Assembly (NCBI RefSeq): GCF_038502225.1
Contig: NC_091355.1
Coordinates: 16,632,381 to 16,696,380 of the forward strand
Reading direction: 5' to 3'
From: Cherax quadricarinatus
Lineage: Eukaryota; Arthropoda; Malacostraca; Decapoda; Parastacidae
DNA length: 64,000 nucleotides
The notes beneath the pieces are model-generated. The model was not told the origin of the DNA and did not search any database. It saw only the letters and a list, made by a program, of their open reading frames with translations. Shown in pieces: positions 42,930 through 56,265 of the stretch; position 1 is the first letter of the stretch, and each line of letters starts with the position of its first letter. Position numbers and translations under genes: made by a program.

Positions 42930-43660
42930 TTGTTAGGTAAGACACATATGCAACAGTTAGGTATCTTTATTTTGAAACGTTTCGCCTACACAGTAGGCTT
43001 CTTCAGTCGAGTACAGAAAAGTTGATAGAAGCAGAAGATACTTGAAGACGATGTAATCAGTCCATCACCCTTAGAGTTTTGAGGTGGTCAGTCCCTCAGC
43101 CTGGAGAAGAGCATTGTTCCGTTGTCTGAAACAATATGAAGTTGAAGTGACAGAATCGGCCAGGAGGTGAGACGTAGGTTGATTTGGGAGGGCAGGTCCT
43201 TCTCAAACCCAGCCGTTCTCACTAGTAGAGGTTGTCGAAGTAGATGGTCTGTACCAAGATACCCTTGTGTTGCAGTGTCTGACAATGTTCATTCTGTCAG
43301 ACACTGCAACACAAGGGTATCTTGGTACAGACCATCTACTTCGACAACCTCTACTAGTGAGAACGGCTGGGTTTGAGAAGGACCTGCCCTCCCAAATCAA
43401 CCTACGTCTCACCTCCTGGCACTATATAAGGCCCGATTCTGTCACTTCAACTTCATATTGTTTCAGACAACGGAACAATGCTCTTCTCCAGACTGAGGGA
43501 CTGACCACCTCAAAACTCTAAGGGTGATGGACTGATTACATCGTCTTCAAGTATCTTCTGCTTCTATCAACTTTTCTGTACTCGACTGAAGAAGCCTACT
43601 GTGTAGGCGAAACGTTTCAAAATAAAGATACCTAACTGTTGCATGTGTCTTACCTAACAA
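42930..43660. repeat. 731-bp near-perfect foldback element
   Basis: The left arm (42930-43284) and right arm (43295-43660) flank a 10-base loop. The ends are TTGTTAGGTAAGACACATAT and ATGTGTCTTACCTAACAA type. Both arms carry, in mirrored order, the AATAAAGATACCTAACTGTT-like block, a GAAACGTTTCG core, the GCCTAC-TGT-GTAGGC hairpin, GACTGATTACATCGTCTTC, CCTCAAAACTCTAAGGGTGA and a GC-richer inner block. The arms differ by few substitutions and by an 11-base block in the right arm only, ACTATATAAGG at about 43422, lying between two GGC words. The same peptide (GYLGTDHLLRQPLLVRTAGF...) therefore appears on both strands. The outer block TGTCGGTATTTTATACCATT follows at 43662. Confidence 0.97.
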
Positions 43661-43683
43661 TCTGTCGGTATTTTATACCATTT

Positions 43684-44150
43684 TAATGTTCAACCTGCTT
43701 CTTGTTTTAGCTATATAATAACTTTCTCGAATATATATCTTTAGGGGTCAGGATGAGGCAAGAGAAGCACATCCTGATAGGCACTCTAAAAGAAGTATTA
43801 TTTAATTAGGAACTTTTAATAAATACACAGAAACATAGGGATATGTGTTTAGTGAATATAAAAAATGTACGTTATATCTTTAAATGTCACGCAACAGTGA
43901 GAAAAATACCAGAGTGCAAAATTTTTAACTGAATTCCTTTTGCCATCCACATTTTACCGTGGATTACATTAGTCAAGTAAACTTTAAAGTAGACTCTCAG
44001 TATACATTAACATTTTACTCTATAACTCATAGTAGGAATTTGGCTGAAAGCTGACAAATGGTTAAGAAATGCCATGTATAAAAAATGACCTTTCATTACT
44101 GCGACAACGTATACAGCGCTTAAAGTACTTTCAAGTGCTATATGAAGGCG
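43684..44150. other. Unassigned AT-rich stretch
   Basis: Nothing recognisable. Confidence 0.5.
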
Positions 44151-44234
44151 AGATCAGGTATAGGTGAGATCAGGTATAGGTGAGGTCAGGTATAGGTGAG
44201 GTCAGGTATAGGTGAGGTCAGGTATAGGCGAGGT
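44150..44234. repeat. 16-bp tandem repeat, five copies
   Basis: The unit is GAGGTCAGGTATAGGT; the first two copies have GAGATC and the last has GGCGAGG. Confidence 0.95.
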
Positions 44235-45523
<1,289 letters not shown>

Positions 45524-46149
45524 GATAGGGGCAGTTCTAGGAAAGATGGGGAAAAGGGTAAAGATTTTACATACTTGGTTAATAAGCATCCTGCAGGCTT
45601 ATGTGGGCCTATTAGATCAAAGACAACGGAAAAAAGTGGTTTGTATGGGTACAAGTACTCCTGGAGTGTGGGAAAGGTAACATTTATGAAGAGATCCAAA
45701 GAAAACTGTTTAGCAGGCATGGGTCATGGAAGTAGAGAGCTCAGTGCCTGCACTCTGAATGTGGGATGATGTTGCATTTCGGACTGTCAATTGAACTGTT
45801 TTCTTCTCTTTTCTGTCAAGACAGCTATTGAGACAATAATGGTGAAGGTGTTGGCTTACTGAACAGGCACTAATCACAAAATCTTCACAAAGACATGTAC
45901 TTCGATCACATTTCAGAAGCACATCCGAGTATAATCTAAGAGGTGGGAAACTCGAGTGATAACATACGAGGAGGAGTCCTAAGTAAATTTAACTTCAACA
46001 GTCAGAGGATTAGCTGGTAAATGTTCAAGAGCAATTAGAAGAAAATTTGAGAAAATTTCAATTCTTAGGGCAGGTCGGCGTAACTGATCAATTCATGCCT
46101 GGGAAGAAGTTACGAGCACGCTAAATCTTCAGTAGGGCTTGGAAAATTA
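45524..46149. other. Unassigned stretch with an 87-codon frame
   Basis: The frame at 45506-45769 starts within the GT run; its remainder has ordinary amino-acid composition but no recognised family. No other structure. Confidence 0.4.
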
Positions 46150-46235
46150 AAATGGTATAAAATACCGACAGGTTGTTAGGTAAGACACACATGCAACAGA
46201 TACCTAATTGTTGCATATGTGTCTTACCTAACAAC
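46150..46235. repeat. Mini-foldback consisting only of end modules
   Basis: AAAATGGTATAAAATACCGA and CAG precede GTTGTTAGGTAAGACACACA/TGCAACA, 10 bases, then TGTTGCATATGTGTCTTACC/TAACAAC. These are the two outermost modules of the 42930-43660 element joined head to head, without hairpins, GAAACG or interior. Confidence 0.93.
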
Positions 46236-47409
46236 AGAGCTTGTAAAAGTTGAACACAGCAAAAGGATACGATGTCTGCATTAAATATATACCACTGAAG
46301 AAAAATAAATTAGTTCATATAAAGAAAACATGCATATGGGAATGTACAGAAGAAAAGGGATCAAAAAGTCATCCAGGACATTGCAAGAAACCCTAAATAT
46401 TTGTACACAAATGCAAAATTCAAGTTAAAAACAACCTGTAGAAACTGACTATCAATCACACGAGTTCATTAGCTAATGATGAAAAGAAAATGAGTAAAAT
46501 TAAAAAACGAATTAATGTAAAGTAACCCACGAAACTAAATCATGGTATAGAATGCCGATTTTTTTCTTCAAGATGCTTAAAGTAGAAACTGTTAATAATT
46601 AGTAAAGAGTGATATAATGACTTCCTGGTATTTGTTCATGGGTTTGGACAGGGGAAGGGACAAGAAGCGTGTTGTGTCCATGTACTATATAGCTCATGAC
46701 GGAGGACGGACAAGAGGATGTGTTGTGCATTTGAGTGAAATTGGCAAGACAATAAATTAAAATTAAGATTGGCACTGAGGAAGCAATGTTGTAAAGGTCA
46801 GTATGAAAGACGACTGTCAAATGGGACCTAATGAAAATATATTAGGTATGAATGCTGTTTCCTGTGCCTATGACAGTGACTTCTCGTCACAAGATATGTT
46901 TAGTAAAAATAATTTATATATCGGTAATATAGCTTTATAAGAAGACAGGAGAAAACAAGTGTTCTCTCTACTATATACCTGTTGAAAAGGTGCCGCATAA
47001 ATATGACAAATGGCTGACAAGTTTTTTAAATGCTTTTAATATGTCCATCAGGTGCAGAGGAAATCAGATAACCAGAAGAAATTTACGACCACTTGGAGTA
47101 TAAGATCACACGATGGTGCTGTGTAATAATTGGTCGGCAGTATAAAAAGTAATAGGATAGTATGGAAGTTTACATGGTGGTGTAATATCACCTAGTGGTA
47201 CTATGAAAGTTGGAGATTACGTGAAAAGGGAAGAGTGGGACCTTCCAAGAATACGAGTGATGAACGAAAAAAAAAAATGATTACTAAATAAGTCTTGGAA
47301 GCTATTTTCAGGAAAAATGCTAACATCATTTTGCATCAAAATAAGCCAATGGATATATGCAAATAATTTTTTATTACATAGATGCAAGCACTGTAAGGCT
47401 TGTAGTGAA
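46236..47409. other. Unassigned stretch
   Basis: AT-rich. CATGGTATAGAATGCCGATT at 46541 resembles the outer foldback block again, without arms. No gene. Confidence 0.5.
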
Positions 47410-47552
47410 GCACAGGTGTGTGCTGTTGTAAGACAAGTGTGTGGTCTCGTAACACAGAAGTGTATTGTTGTAGCACAGGTGTATAGTGTTGAAGTACAGG
47501 TGTTTATTGCTAAAGCACAGATGTGCAGTGTTGCATCACAGGTTTGTAGTTA
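47410..47552. repeat. 21-bp degenerate tandem repeat, about seven copies
   Basis: Units such as GCACAGGTGTATAGTGTTGA with A and ACACAGAAGTGTATTGTTGT with A follow each other. The period keeps the plus frame open (AQVYSVEVQVFIAKAQ...), so the 78-residue frame is a repeat translation. Confidence 0.85.
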
Positions 47553-48539
47553 AGCATTACGGATATTATGGAATGAAATGATATGCTTACTCGCATAAGA
47601 AAGAGGAAAGAAGAGGAGGAGAGGAGAGAATGACTGCTGCACTGTATTTGCTGAAGAAGGAAGAGGGCGAGGCAGTGGGGGTAAACACAGAATAACTAGA
47701 AAAGAGGGAAGTGCAAAGAGATGGCAAAATGCAAGAAATAACGAGGGAGGAGAGATATGAAGGACTAGGAGAAGATAATAATAAAAATAAGGAGCATAAT
47801 GAGAGCAAACTATGTATGAAAAGATCTCAGCAGTTTAAAAGACGGAGTGGAAAAAGAGATGGAAAGGTTAAAAGTTCTATAAGAGAGACAGTGTTCAGCA
47901 TACCATCCCAGGAATTCAACTGGAAAACTCTGTTACATGAAGGTCGCAGGCTGGTTTAAGGCGTACGATTGGCTAATTGAAACTATTTTTTTTTGGGGGG
48001 GGGAGGGGAAGGGGGACGTATATAGCAAGGCTTACATTCGCTTTGAACATGAATACAGAGAAACAGTGAAACAAATTGTTTTGAGCAATGCTTTGTGAGT
48101 GGTTATTCTTTTAAGTAAAGCTTTTTAGTGTATCGATGCTGTTTTTAAATTAATCGTCTCGACTGGTTTACCTGTCCGATTTTTTGAAGCGAAGACTTTT
48201 TATTGGTTGAGGCATTTCTAATATTAAAGTGAAACGCTCTCATTGGTTGAAGCTTTTGTTGTTCAAAGTGACGTTCACTAATTTGTTAAAGACGTACATT
48301 ATACGTTACTTTCAATACTCACAAAATAATAAAAAAACGTAACAATTAATGATATTGCCTCAGCAGCGAACCAATACATACCCTATTTGAAAGTATAAAC
48401 ACACCCATAGCCACACCCACACACACCCCCACACACCCCCACACAGTTCCTGGCTGACGCTTATAGCACGACCTGGCACTGCAGGCCAGCAGCAGAAGTT
48501 CTGAAGTTCGAGAAACACTTTTTTCCCCTGTTCTTCCAG
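47553..48539. other. Unassigned stretch with purine-rich part
   Basis: 47590-47900 is purine-rich (GAAAGAGGAAAG, AGGAGGAG). A G run lies at 47994-48003 and CACCCACACACACCCCCACA at about 48411-48445. No gene recognised. Confidence 0.5.
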
Positions 48540-48605
48540 CAGTAAATGGGCACCTGGGTGTTAGTACACTTTTGTGGCTGGCACGCTCGTGGAAGGTAGA
48601 ATGTC
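48540..48605 (+). repeat. SINE body fragment
   Basis: AGTAAATGGGCACCTGGGTG then TTAGTACACTTTTGTGGCTG match the body of the SINE at 30088-30352 (AGTAAAATGGGTACCTGGGT, TTAGTCGACTGGTGTGGG). Head and tail are missing or too diverged. Confidence 0.6.
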
Positions 48606-48869
48606 TTAGAAACTACGATTTCAAATAAAATAAATCGGAAAAACTTATTACTATTTTATATGATTGATTTTATTTATGCTTTATTCTGAACTCGTGTAGG
48701 TCACATAGACAAGATTTTTTTTTATCCATCGTCTGATGACTAGATGTATATTGGACAACCTAAAGGAAGAAAAAGGTGATAATACTTTCATTATAGAATC
48801 TGTACCCTTATTTTCTAAATTAAAATGAATTATTACTAATCCCATATGAAAGGGGAAGGAGACCTTGCC

Positions 48870-49200
48870 CATGATAGTGAAGAAACATGTCTAGCCCAAA
48901 GAAAATGGGGAAATAAGGTCCAACTTATGAATGAGGGGAAACTGGACAAGTGCATCCAACACCATGGAAGAAGAAATAGGTCCCATCCCATGGAACATGG
49001 GGAAAGATGAAAGAAAACGGAAGGATGAAAGGACTGGAAAAAAATTCACTTCTTTAAAACTGGAAAACAGGTCCCAAACTGCAAAAGAAGTGACACAGGA
49101 CCTACCAAATTAATTTGAAGAAGCGAAGCCACTCATGAAAGAAGGGCAACATACCTCACCCCACGAAAAATGGTGAACAGGTCCCACTTCAAGAATGACG
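48870..49200. repeat. Decayed tandem repeat with GGTCCCA words
   Basis: ATGGGGAAATAAGGTCCAAC, AAGAAATAGGTCCCATCCCA, GGAAAACAGGTCCCAAACTG and GTGAACAGGTCCCACTTCAA recur at irregular 50-110 bp spacing with GAAAG/GGAAG-rich filler. It is an old, broken array, not a gene. Confidence 0.55.
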
Positions 49201-49866
49201 AGAAACTACACTATATTAAAAAAATGACAAAATTGAAAAAAAATAAACGAAAAAAACGGTTAATTAAATAGGTGGTATTTTCTACAGAAACAAAAGCTTC
49301 AGCTATTGTTCGAAAAATAACATTTTAATAAAAATTTGCTACACAATACATTTCCTGCTGAACGTTTTTCCGTTCAACATTTCATTTAAATATGCAATTC
49401 TTGTCTTTCTTTACTGATCACTGCACCATTCTCAAATTGCTCATTTGAATACAATACTTCATTAAAACTATAATTAATTTTTGAATACAGAATGACGAAA
49501 TCAGTTATGAAATAATTTTGAATGTAATTCAATACCAGGAACATATTTAAAACAATGAATAGATTTTTATGACTCCACAAGTAAACCTGAGGATGAATAA
49601 ACATACCATTGAGTCATAGTATTAAAGTTACGATTCTTAATCTCAGGTTTCATATTCTTCATTCATAAGTAAGCACTGTAGTAGAGCTACCTCAGAAACA
49701 TAACAGACGTATTGTACCTGGACTTACAGAAGGAACTTATATGAATAACATCGGAGATTACTTAGTAAACTAAAGGGTCACGACATAGTAACAAGGGCAT
49801 TTTTAATTTTCCTGAGTTTAGAGAGACCTTAAATACTGAACCTGATGCCAGAGCCGGAACATTGTA
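49201..49866. other. Unassigned AT-rich stretch
   Basis: No gene or element seen; the 72-residue frame at 49386-49604 (-) is unrecognised. Confidence 0.5.
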
Positions 49867-50046
49867 CAGTGGTACCTCGAATTTCGGCCATAATTCGTTC
49901 CAGAATGCTGTTCAAGTGCCGTTACCGAATGAATTTGTTCCCATAATCCGTTTCAGACCCCAAAAACACACTTACAAAAACACTTACAAAAATACATTTA
50001 CATAATTGTTCGAGCTGGGAGATGTTCGAAATTTTAGATACGACTG
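49867..50046. mobile_element. 180-bp mariner/pogo-type MITE
   Basis: The left end is TA|CAGTGGTACCTCGAATTTCG. The right end, inverted, is TA|CAGTCGTATCTAAAATTTCG, giving imperfect terminal inverted repeats of about 20 bp with TA on both sides. The interior includes ACACTTACAAAAACACTTAC, a short direct repeat. No coding capacity. Confidence 0.8.
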
Positions 50047-50459
50047 TACGGTGTTCTTGTCATCCACTAATATGCTCAGAGGCTGTTGTATACAACTTTA
50101 GAACGCCTTACAGGTAATACTAAAGTAAATGGCTCACTGATATGAAACAACATGTAACTTTAAATGGCAAAATGCCAGAGTGGAGAAATATAAGTTAGAT
50201 CCCTCAATGATCGGTCATAGTCCCGCTTTTATTTTTATGTACATAATTATCTAATATATAGATTTTATGTAATATATAGAATAACAAAGTGTACCTTCAT
50301 TCTCGTTACACTTTATGTTCACCGCATAAATGAAATAATTGTATGTTATTGAACTGTATTATTTACTCAAATCTATTTGCATAGCAATTTTTTGTGTGTT
50401 TTAAGATATATAACTTCGTTTCTAAAAATATGGTTCACTCACTTGGTCTGTGAGTCTCC
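50047..50459. other. Unassigned AT-rich stretch
   Basis: TATAGATTTTATGTAATATA-type repeats near 50255-50285; no gene. Confidence 0.5.
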
Positions 50460-51020
50460 ACAGCAAGCAATAGCAGCTAAGGTAGTAGTTGTAGTGGCTG
50501 GGAAAGTAGAAATTACTAGGTCACTAGAAGTAAATGGTGGGAGTAAAAATTGCGGGGAGGTAGTAGAAGTAGCTGGTGTAGTAGCTGAGGTAGTAAAAAA
50601 AAACGTAGAATTAACTATTTTTCGTAATGGCAATAGCGGAGGAGAGTAGATAAAGTAGCTGGGGTAGAAAATTAGCTATGGTAGTAGAAGGTGCTGAGAG
50701 GTAAACGCAACTGGGTGGTATTAGCACTGGTAGACAGCAGAGGTAGGTGATAGTAATAGTAGTAGCAGTAGGTAGGATAAATTTACTCTAAAGTCGATTT
50801 TATAATCATATAGAAACCTCTCGTGATGAGAAGGTAATCAGACTTGATTCGAGTGGAAGAACAGCTTCATTTCCTTGCATCAAGAACTCTTCACTTGCAT
50901 CAAGGTAATTCCGTATTATGTAGTAGTAGTAGTTTTAGAAGTATCAACAGAAAATACTGCAGCAGAAACAGGACTAGCAGTAGTAGTAGTAATAGTAGCA
51001 GCTTAAGTAGACTCGGTAGT
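50460..51020. repeat. Degenerate GTA/GCA/GAA triplet-rich region
   Basis: GTAGTAGAAG, GTAGCTGG and AGCAGTAG words dominate, with non-repetitive interruptions near 50790-50900. It is a decayed trinucleotide repeat; the overlapping frames on both strands reflect it. Confidence 0.75.
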
Positions 51021-51154
51021 AATATACTAGTAGATGTAATATCAAGTGAAGTAGATATTTTTACTTTGCTCTAGCAAAAGTATTCTTAAAAATAAATAAA
51101 TACATCACTAACAGTATCACTGGAAATAGTGAGGCATGAAAAGTATCACCATTA

Positions 51155-51430
51155 ACAGCATTACTGCCAAAACAGTAACATTTATAACAGCATTAGTGGC
51201 AGTCCAATATCAAGAATATTGACAGCAATAACAGCATTACTGCCAAAACAGTAACATTTATAACAGCATTAGTGGCAGTCCAATATCAAGAATATTGACA
51301 GCAATAACAGCATTACTGACAAAACAGTAACATTTATAACAGCATTACTGGCAGTCCAATATCAAGAATATTGACAGCAATAGCAGCATTACTGACAAAA
51401 CAACAGCGTTTATAACAGCATCAAGGGCAG
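51155..51430. repeat. 76-bp tandem repeat, 3.6 copies
   Basis: Units start at 51155, 51231, 51307 and 51383 with (A/G)CAGCATTACTG and contain CAGTCCAATATCAAGAATAT. The first two are identical over their length as read; the last is truncated and changed. Confidence 0.96.
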
Positions 51431-51830
51431 CATTAGTGGCATAAATGGAAATAATTGCAAAAGTAGTAACAATAACATTTTGATATTAAGGTAGCAACAA
51501 CAGAAGTAGCAGTAATAAATTTAGTGGCAATAAATAAAGATTAGCAAAAAAGAGTATTAATGGCAGTAAAGGAAAGTAATAACAATTAAGATAATAGTAC
51601 CAGTATTAGTAAAAGTAATGGGGATGATAATATACAGTAACAGCGGTAACAGTATTTGTGACGGAAATTACGTAATAACAGTACAACAGTAGCAACAGTA
51701 ATATTATTATGGTAGTAAAGAGCAGTAAAAACTTTTAGCACTAGTCATATTATTAGTGAAAGTAAAGGTAATAGAAACAATAGCAGCAACAGTAATAGAA
51801 TAAGTTAAAAGAAAAGATGCGAGTGTTACT
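51431..51830. repeat. Degenerate AGT/AAT triplet-rich region
   Basis: AGTAATA, AGTAGCAACA, ATTAGTAAAAGT and similar words continue directly from the 76-bp array, suggesting the array itself grew out of a triplet repeat. Confidence 0.7.
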
Positions 51831-51885
51831 GTTATGTCAGAATTATAACAAACATGATAAATTAGTTCTTTATCTCTCTCTCTTT

Positions 51886-51888
<3 letters not shown>

Positions 51889-51946
<58 letters not shown>
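51889..51946. repeat. (CA)n microsatellite
   Basis: A pure CA run after a TCTCTCTTTCTC lead-in. Confidence 0.96.
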
Positions 51947-51948
<2 letters not shown>

Positions 51949-52410
51949 CTTTCTTGTGTATAATACACAGTAGTGAGAACATTCATTGCTTTAGATGGGA
52001 TGCCGCTTTGCTCCAGCCTATCTTCCGCGGTAGTGTCATACCCACATTAGAACCACTTATCCAGAATGGTGGCACATGTTTAGAGACCGTCCTCAGAGTG
52101 CTGCAGAAAAATGTGCTACCGGGCTGTCAGATGTAAGCTTAATGCTGCTGGGACACACACAGCTACACACAGGACAGCTGTAAAATTTGTTTTACAGAAA
52201 GCGCATAAGAAAATTTTGAGGGCTTGAGGGTATAGTGGGTGTGTGTGGGTAGAGTGAGTGCGTGTGGATAATGAGTACTTCGTGGATATAGTGAGAGCCT
52301 GTTGGTGTAGTGGATGCATGGAAGTATAATGAGTGTTTGTGGGTGGAGAGTTTGTTGATGTAATGGGTGAATGTGAGGAGATTGAAAAATAATATTTTAA
52401 ATAATGAGTA

Positions 52411-52416
<6 letters not shown>
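51947..52416. other. Unassigned stretch, GTG/GGTG-rich part
   Basis: From 52220 to 52380 words like GTGGGTGT, GTAGTGG and ATAATGAGT recur, a diffuse degenerate repeat; no gene. Confidence 0.5.

Positions 52417-52489
<73 letters not shown>
52417..52489. repeat. (AT)n microsatellite
   Basis: A pure AT run meeting the end of an RT fragment. Confidence 0.96.
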
Positions 52490-52491
<2 letters not shown>

Positions 52492-52876
52492 TTCACACCC
52501 ATATAAGAGCGTTGGTAAAACTATACTCTCATACATTCCCCTCTTTGCCTCCAAGGACAAAGTTCTCTGTCTCCACAGACTCCTAAGTGCACCACTCACT
52601 CTTTTTCCCTCATCAATTCTATGATTCACCTCATCTTTCATAGACCCATCCGCTGACACGTCCACTCCCAACTCTCTGAATACGTTCACCTCCTCCATAC
52701 TCTCTCCCTCCAATCTGATATTCAATCTTTCATCACCTAATCTTTTTGTTATCCTCATAACCTTACTCTTTCCTGTATTCACCTTTAATTTTCTTCTATT
52801 GCACACCCTACCAAATTCATCCACCAATCTCTGCAGCTTCTCTTCAGAATCTCCCAAGAGCACAGTGTCATCTCAA
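52489..52876 (-). pseudogene. LINE reverse transcriptase fragment (ADDT type)
   Basis: Read on the minus strand the fragment opens in DDTVLLGDSEEKLQRLVDEF, the catalytic ADD motif with the first residue lost at the break. It runs through LKVNTGKSKVMRITKR and DGSMKDEVNHRIDEGKRVSG, and ends LPTLLYGCEAY right at the AT microsatellite. In intact relatives YGCE is followed by W and more sequence, so the break lies inside ORF2. No internal stop over about 128 codons, so the copy is rather young. The fused Y/I run of the longer frame is microsatellite. Confidence 0.88.
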
Positions 52877-52877
52877 T

Positions 52878-53540
<663 letters not shown>

Positions 53541-53555
53541 ATACACACACACACA

Positions 53556-53642
<87 letters not shown>

Positions 53643-53687
53643 TTATATATATGTATATATATTGTGTGCTAGTTTTGTGTGTGAAAA

Positions 53688-53734
<47 letters not shown>
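53541..53734. repeat. CA, TA and GA microsatellite cluster
   Basis: A short CA run, TA from about 53561 to 53636, then after 55 bases a GA run at 53692-53733. Confidence 0.96.
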
Positions 53735-53738
<4 letters not shown>

Positions 53739-54158
53739 AGAGAGAATGTAAACAGCCAGTATACCAACAGGATAAGATGAAGAAACTCTCAAAGCGTTCT
53801 CGTCTCGTCCGAACAGTTATCTTGCATCCAGTAATGCTGTCCGCTAACTAAATGTCCTTACCGATCACATCCGGGATCTCAAGTACATCCCTTTCTTAAA
53901 AGAAATTAGAACTGTTTATCTCTACCAATAACAGGACCCTCCACATTAGGTTCTTACACAAACAAGCTATTAGGGTAATACAGGAAGACCATCAGTTATG
54001 ACAATTTGGGAAGAAAAAGTACTGGCGCCGGGAAAAACTTTAATCTAATATCTGGTTGTCCTTGGCTAGGGAAGAATATGGTTATTTACCTCCTGACACA
54101 CCGCCTCTGAAAAACACAAAATGTCTGTTGCTAACAACAATCTGGAGAAGAATAACTG
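53735..54158. other. Unassigned stretch
   Basis: No gene or element recognised. Confidence 0.5.
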
Positions 54159-54300
54159 TCAGTATTTTCCGGCATATAAGGCGCACTTTTATCCTCATAA
54201 AAAGTAGTACAAAATCATCCTGTTTATTAACATTACATCAGTAATACCTGAAAACATTTTCTTATAATCTCGTGCGCTTAACATTCCGGAAAATACGGTA
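54159..54300. mobile_element. 142-bp MITE with GTATTTTCCGG termini
   Basis: The left end reads AGTATTTTCCGGCATATAAG/GCGCAC. The right end, inverted, reads CCGTATTTTCCGGAATGTTA/AGCGCAC. This terminus type, with a CCGTATTTTCCGG and GGCGCA pattern, is widespread among animal short inverted-repeat elements; TA duplication is visible only at the right. The interior has no coding capacity. Confidence 0.75.
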
Positions 54301-54495
54301 CTTTCTAAAGGCGTTTTTCCCAGATACAGTCTGAGAACCACAAAGTACACATTATAGACTTGTTTGTGTTAAATACAATAAGACGGAAAGAGGTAAAGCT
54401 GTAGACACGAAAAATAGTTGTGAGGCAGAATAAGATAAATAAAAAATGGTGAGTAGATGCGCTGACTAGGCATCATCTCCTCTAACTCTTGTCAG

Positions 54496-54537
<42 letters not shown>

Positions 54538-55994
54538 CATTCGTCTCTGTCATCTTGGATAGGGCTACAGAAAAGTTATCTGAAGATGTTCTGGTAAACC
54601 ATTTTATTGTGTGACACTAATCTCTGGATGAATCCACAACCAGACTGCGTAACTTCAATGAACCAGTGTGACAAGAGGGACTCATAGCAACACATGAACT
54701 AGGAATATATATTTGTGCTGCGCCTCTTGAGTGACTTGCCTCGAGGTCAGTTTTTAAAAAAAAAAGGTCTTAATGGAGTAGAAGCAGACGGTAATCAGTG
54801 CGAGTGTTCCATTAAGCTGTGTGCATGGTATGTTGGGTAGAATGTTCACTTCAACACCAACTTCACATCATTCTTAAGTTTTATGCACATGCAGAAGAAA
54901 GGTTAGCTTTGCTACTTGGAAAGAACAGTTGATCATGATCTTTAGATGTATAGCTATAGAAATTGGGGTAAAAAGCAATAGAAGTCTAGTGACCAGTGCA
55001 AAAAGCACAAACGATGAAGACGGAATAATACTATAATGCATAAGAAGAATTAAGGAGTAAATCTTGCAAGAAAGAGCGCCGTGACAAAAACAGCCGTAAG
55101 GGGCAATTTGTACCTACCTAGGCCAACAGGATGCCTACGGGGAGTCGCAAGTTGATGATTGTTTGTATTACGTGTGCTTGAGTAATTGGCAATGTCTCGT
55201 ATAATAATGAAGAGAAATGCAGCCTTAGGAGTTAGTCAAAAGAAGACAGCCAGTATCCATCTTAGGAACAACGGTGAAGCTTCGTGCAAAAGTAGTGACA
55301 TTTGGTGATTTGTCATGACAATTAGTGATGTGCAACAGGCGTTTTGCATCCCTGGTAACCAGTTAAATGTTGAGTGATGGTCCACTAGCTTCACTGTGGC
55401 TCTGATGAGTTGCGTGTGATTCCCACGTTGTTGACAAATGCAGGATTGATATTTTCCATCAGTGTTACCATGACAGCTAGTGATGAATCGCGTGCGACTG
55501 CAAAATTTTTAGCTAATAAAGTGTTGAGTGATGTGTCACTAGTGCTACTGTCATAGTGGTGCACGAGACCGTAACACTGGTGAATAGTGAAGTGTCGAGT
55601 GATAATACACCAGTGATACCATGACTGATGCACTGCACGCAGTAGTAACACAAATGACTTATTTATTATTTGATACTGCAGTAATTACAGTAAGGAACTA
55701 GAACCGTATAGTAATGATGAATAGCGACATAGACATTACCAAAGGTTTACTGATTTTTTTTTCTCTTTTTCCTATTTCTTTCTCCAGCTATTCATTTATA
55801 TTATGCACAAAATTCGAGGCCTCAACAATTTTTAAAACCAATTTTATCAACTGGATATTCTCTAAAACTACAGGAAATTTGAAAGAGAAAATAAGAATAA
55901 GAAAAACTATAAACAAAGATAAAAAAAAATCGTCTTTTTACGACATACTTAACGTAGAGAGACACGATTTTTTTTCTGAACATTCATAGCAACC
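54301..55994. other. Mostly unassigned stretch
   Basis: A 34-base T run lies at about 54499-54532 with no LINE 3' end recognisable next to it. 55290-55640 has repeated GTGATG/AGTGTTGAGTGATG and CTAGTGATAC words, a weak degenerate repeat. Frames at 55391-55651 (-) and 55714-55989 (+) are unrecognised. Confidence 0.5.
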
Positions 55995-56265
55995 ATTTTT
56001 TCGTTTATAACTCGAGAACGACTTATTCGATCAGCTTCAAATTTTCAACGCTGGTGTTCTGCGTCTAGAGCAAGATTCACTGGAATATTCACAAGCGTGG
56101 GTTCGCTATTAACAACGTTATATACACCATTTCCAAATTTTGTTTCCTTTTGATAGCTGGACAAAACCTCTGACAGTCTTCTATATGTCCACACTTGTGA
56201 TACCCAACTGTTAATGGAGTGTGTAGGCGCCATTTTGCTTTTTTTTTTTTTAATCTCGAAATGGC
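55995..56265. repeat. Dispersed repeat with TATAACTCGAGAACG motif
   Basis: TTTATAACTCGAGAACGACT, TATTCGATCAGCTTCAAATT and TTCAACGCTGGTGTTCTG form the block that recurs inverted at 39185-39260. The rest, to GGCGCCATTTTGC and a T run, may be the body of the same element. Confidence 0.5.

Noticed and set aside
43418..43440. TATA-box promoter in the right arm of the big foldback
   Set aside because: The TATATAA word exists, but no transcript or downstream gene is evident and it is explained by a small deletion in the other arm.
43088..43521. A gene pair encoding the same protein on both strands
   Set aside because: The duplicate peptide is a consequence of the palindrome; the frames end in repeat sequence and lack any known domain.
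54499..54532. LINE poly(A) insertion at the T run
   Set aside because: No 3' UTR of any family seen here adjoins the run on either side.
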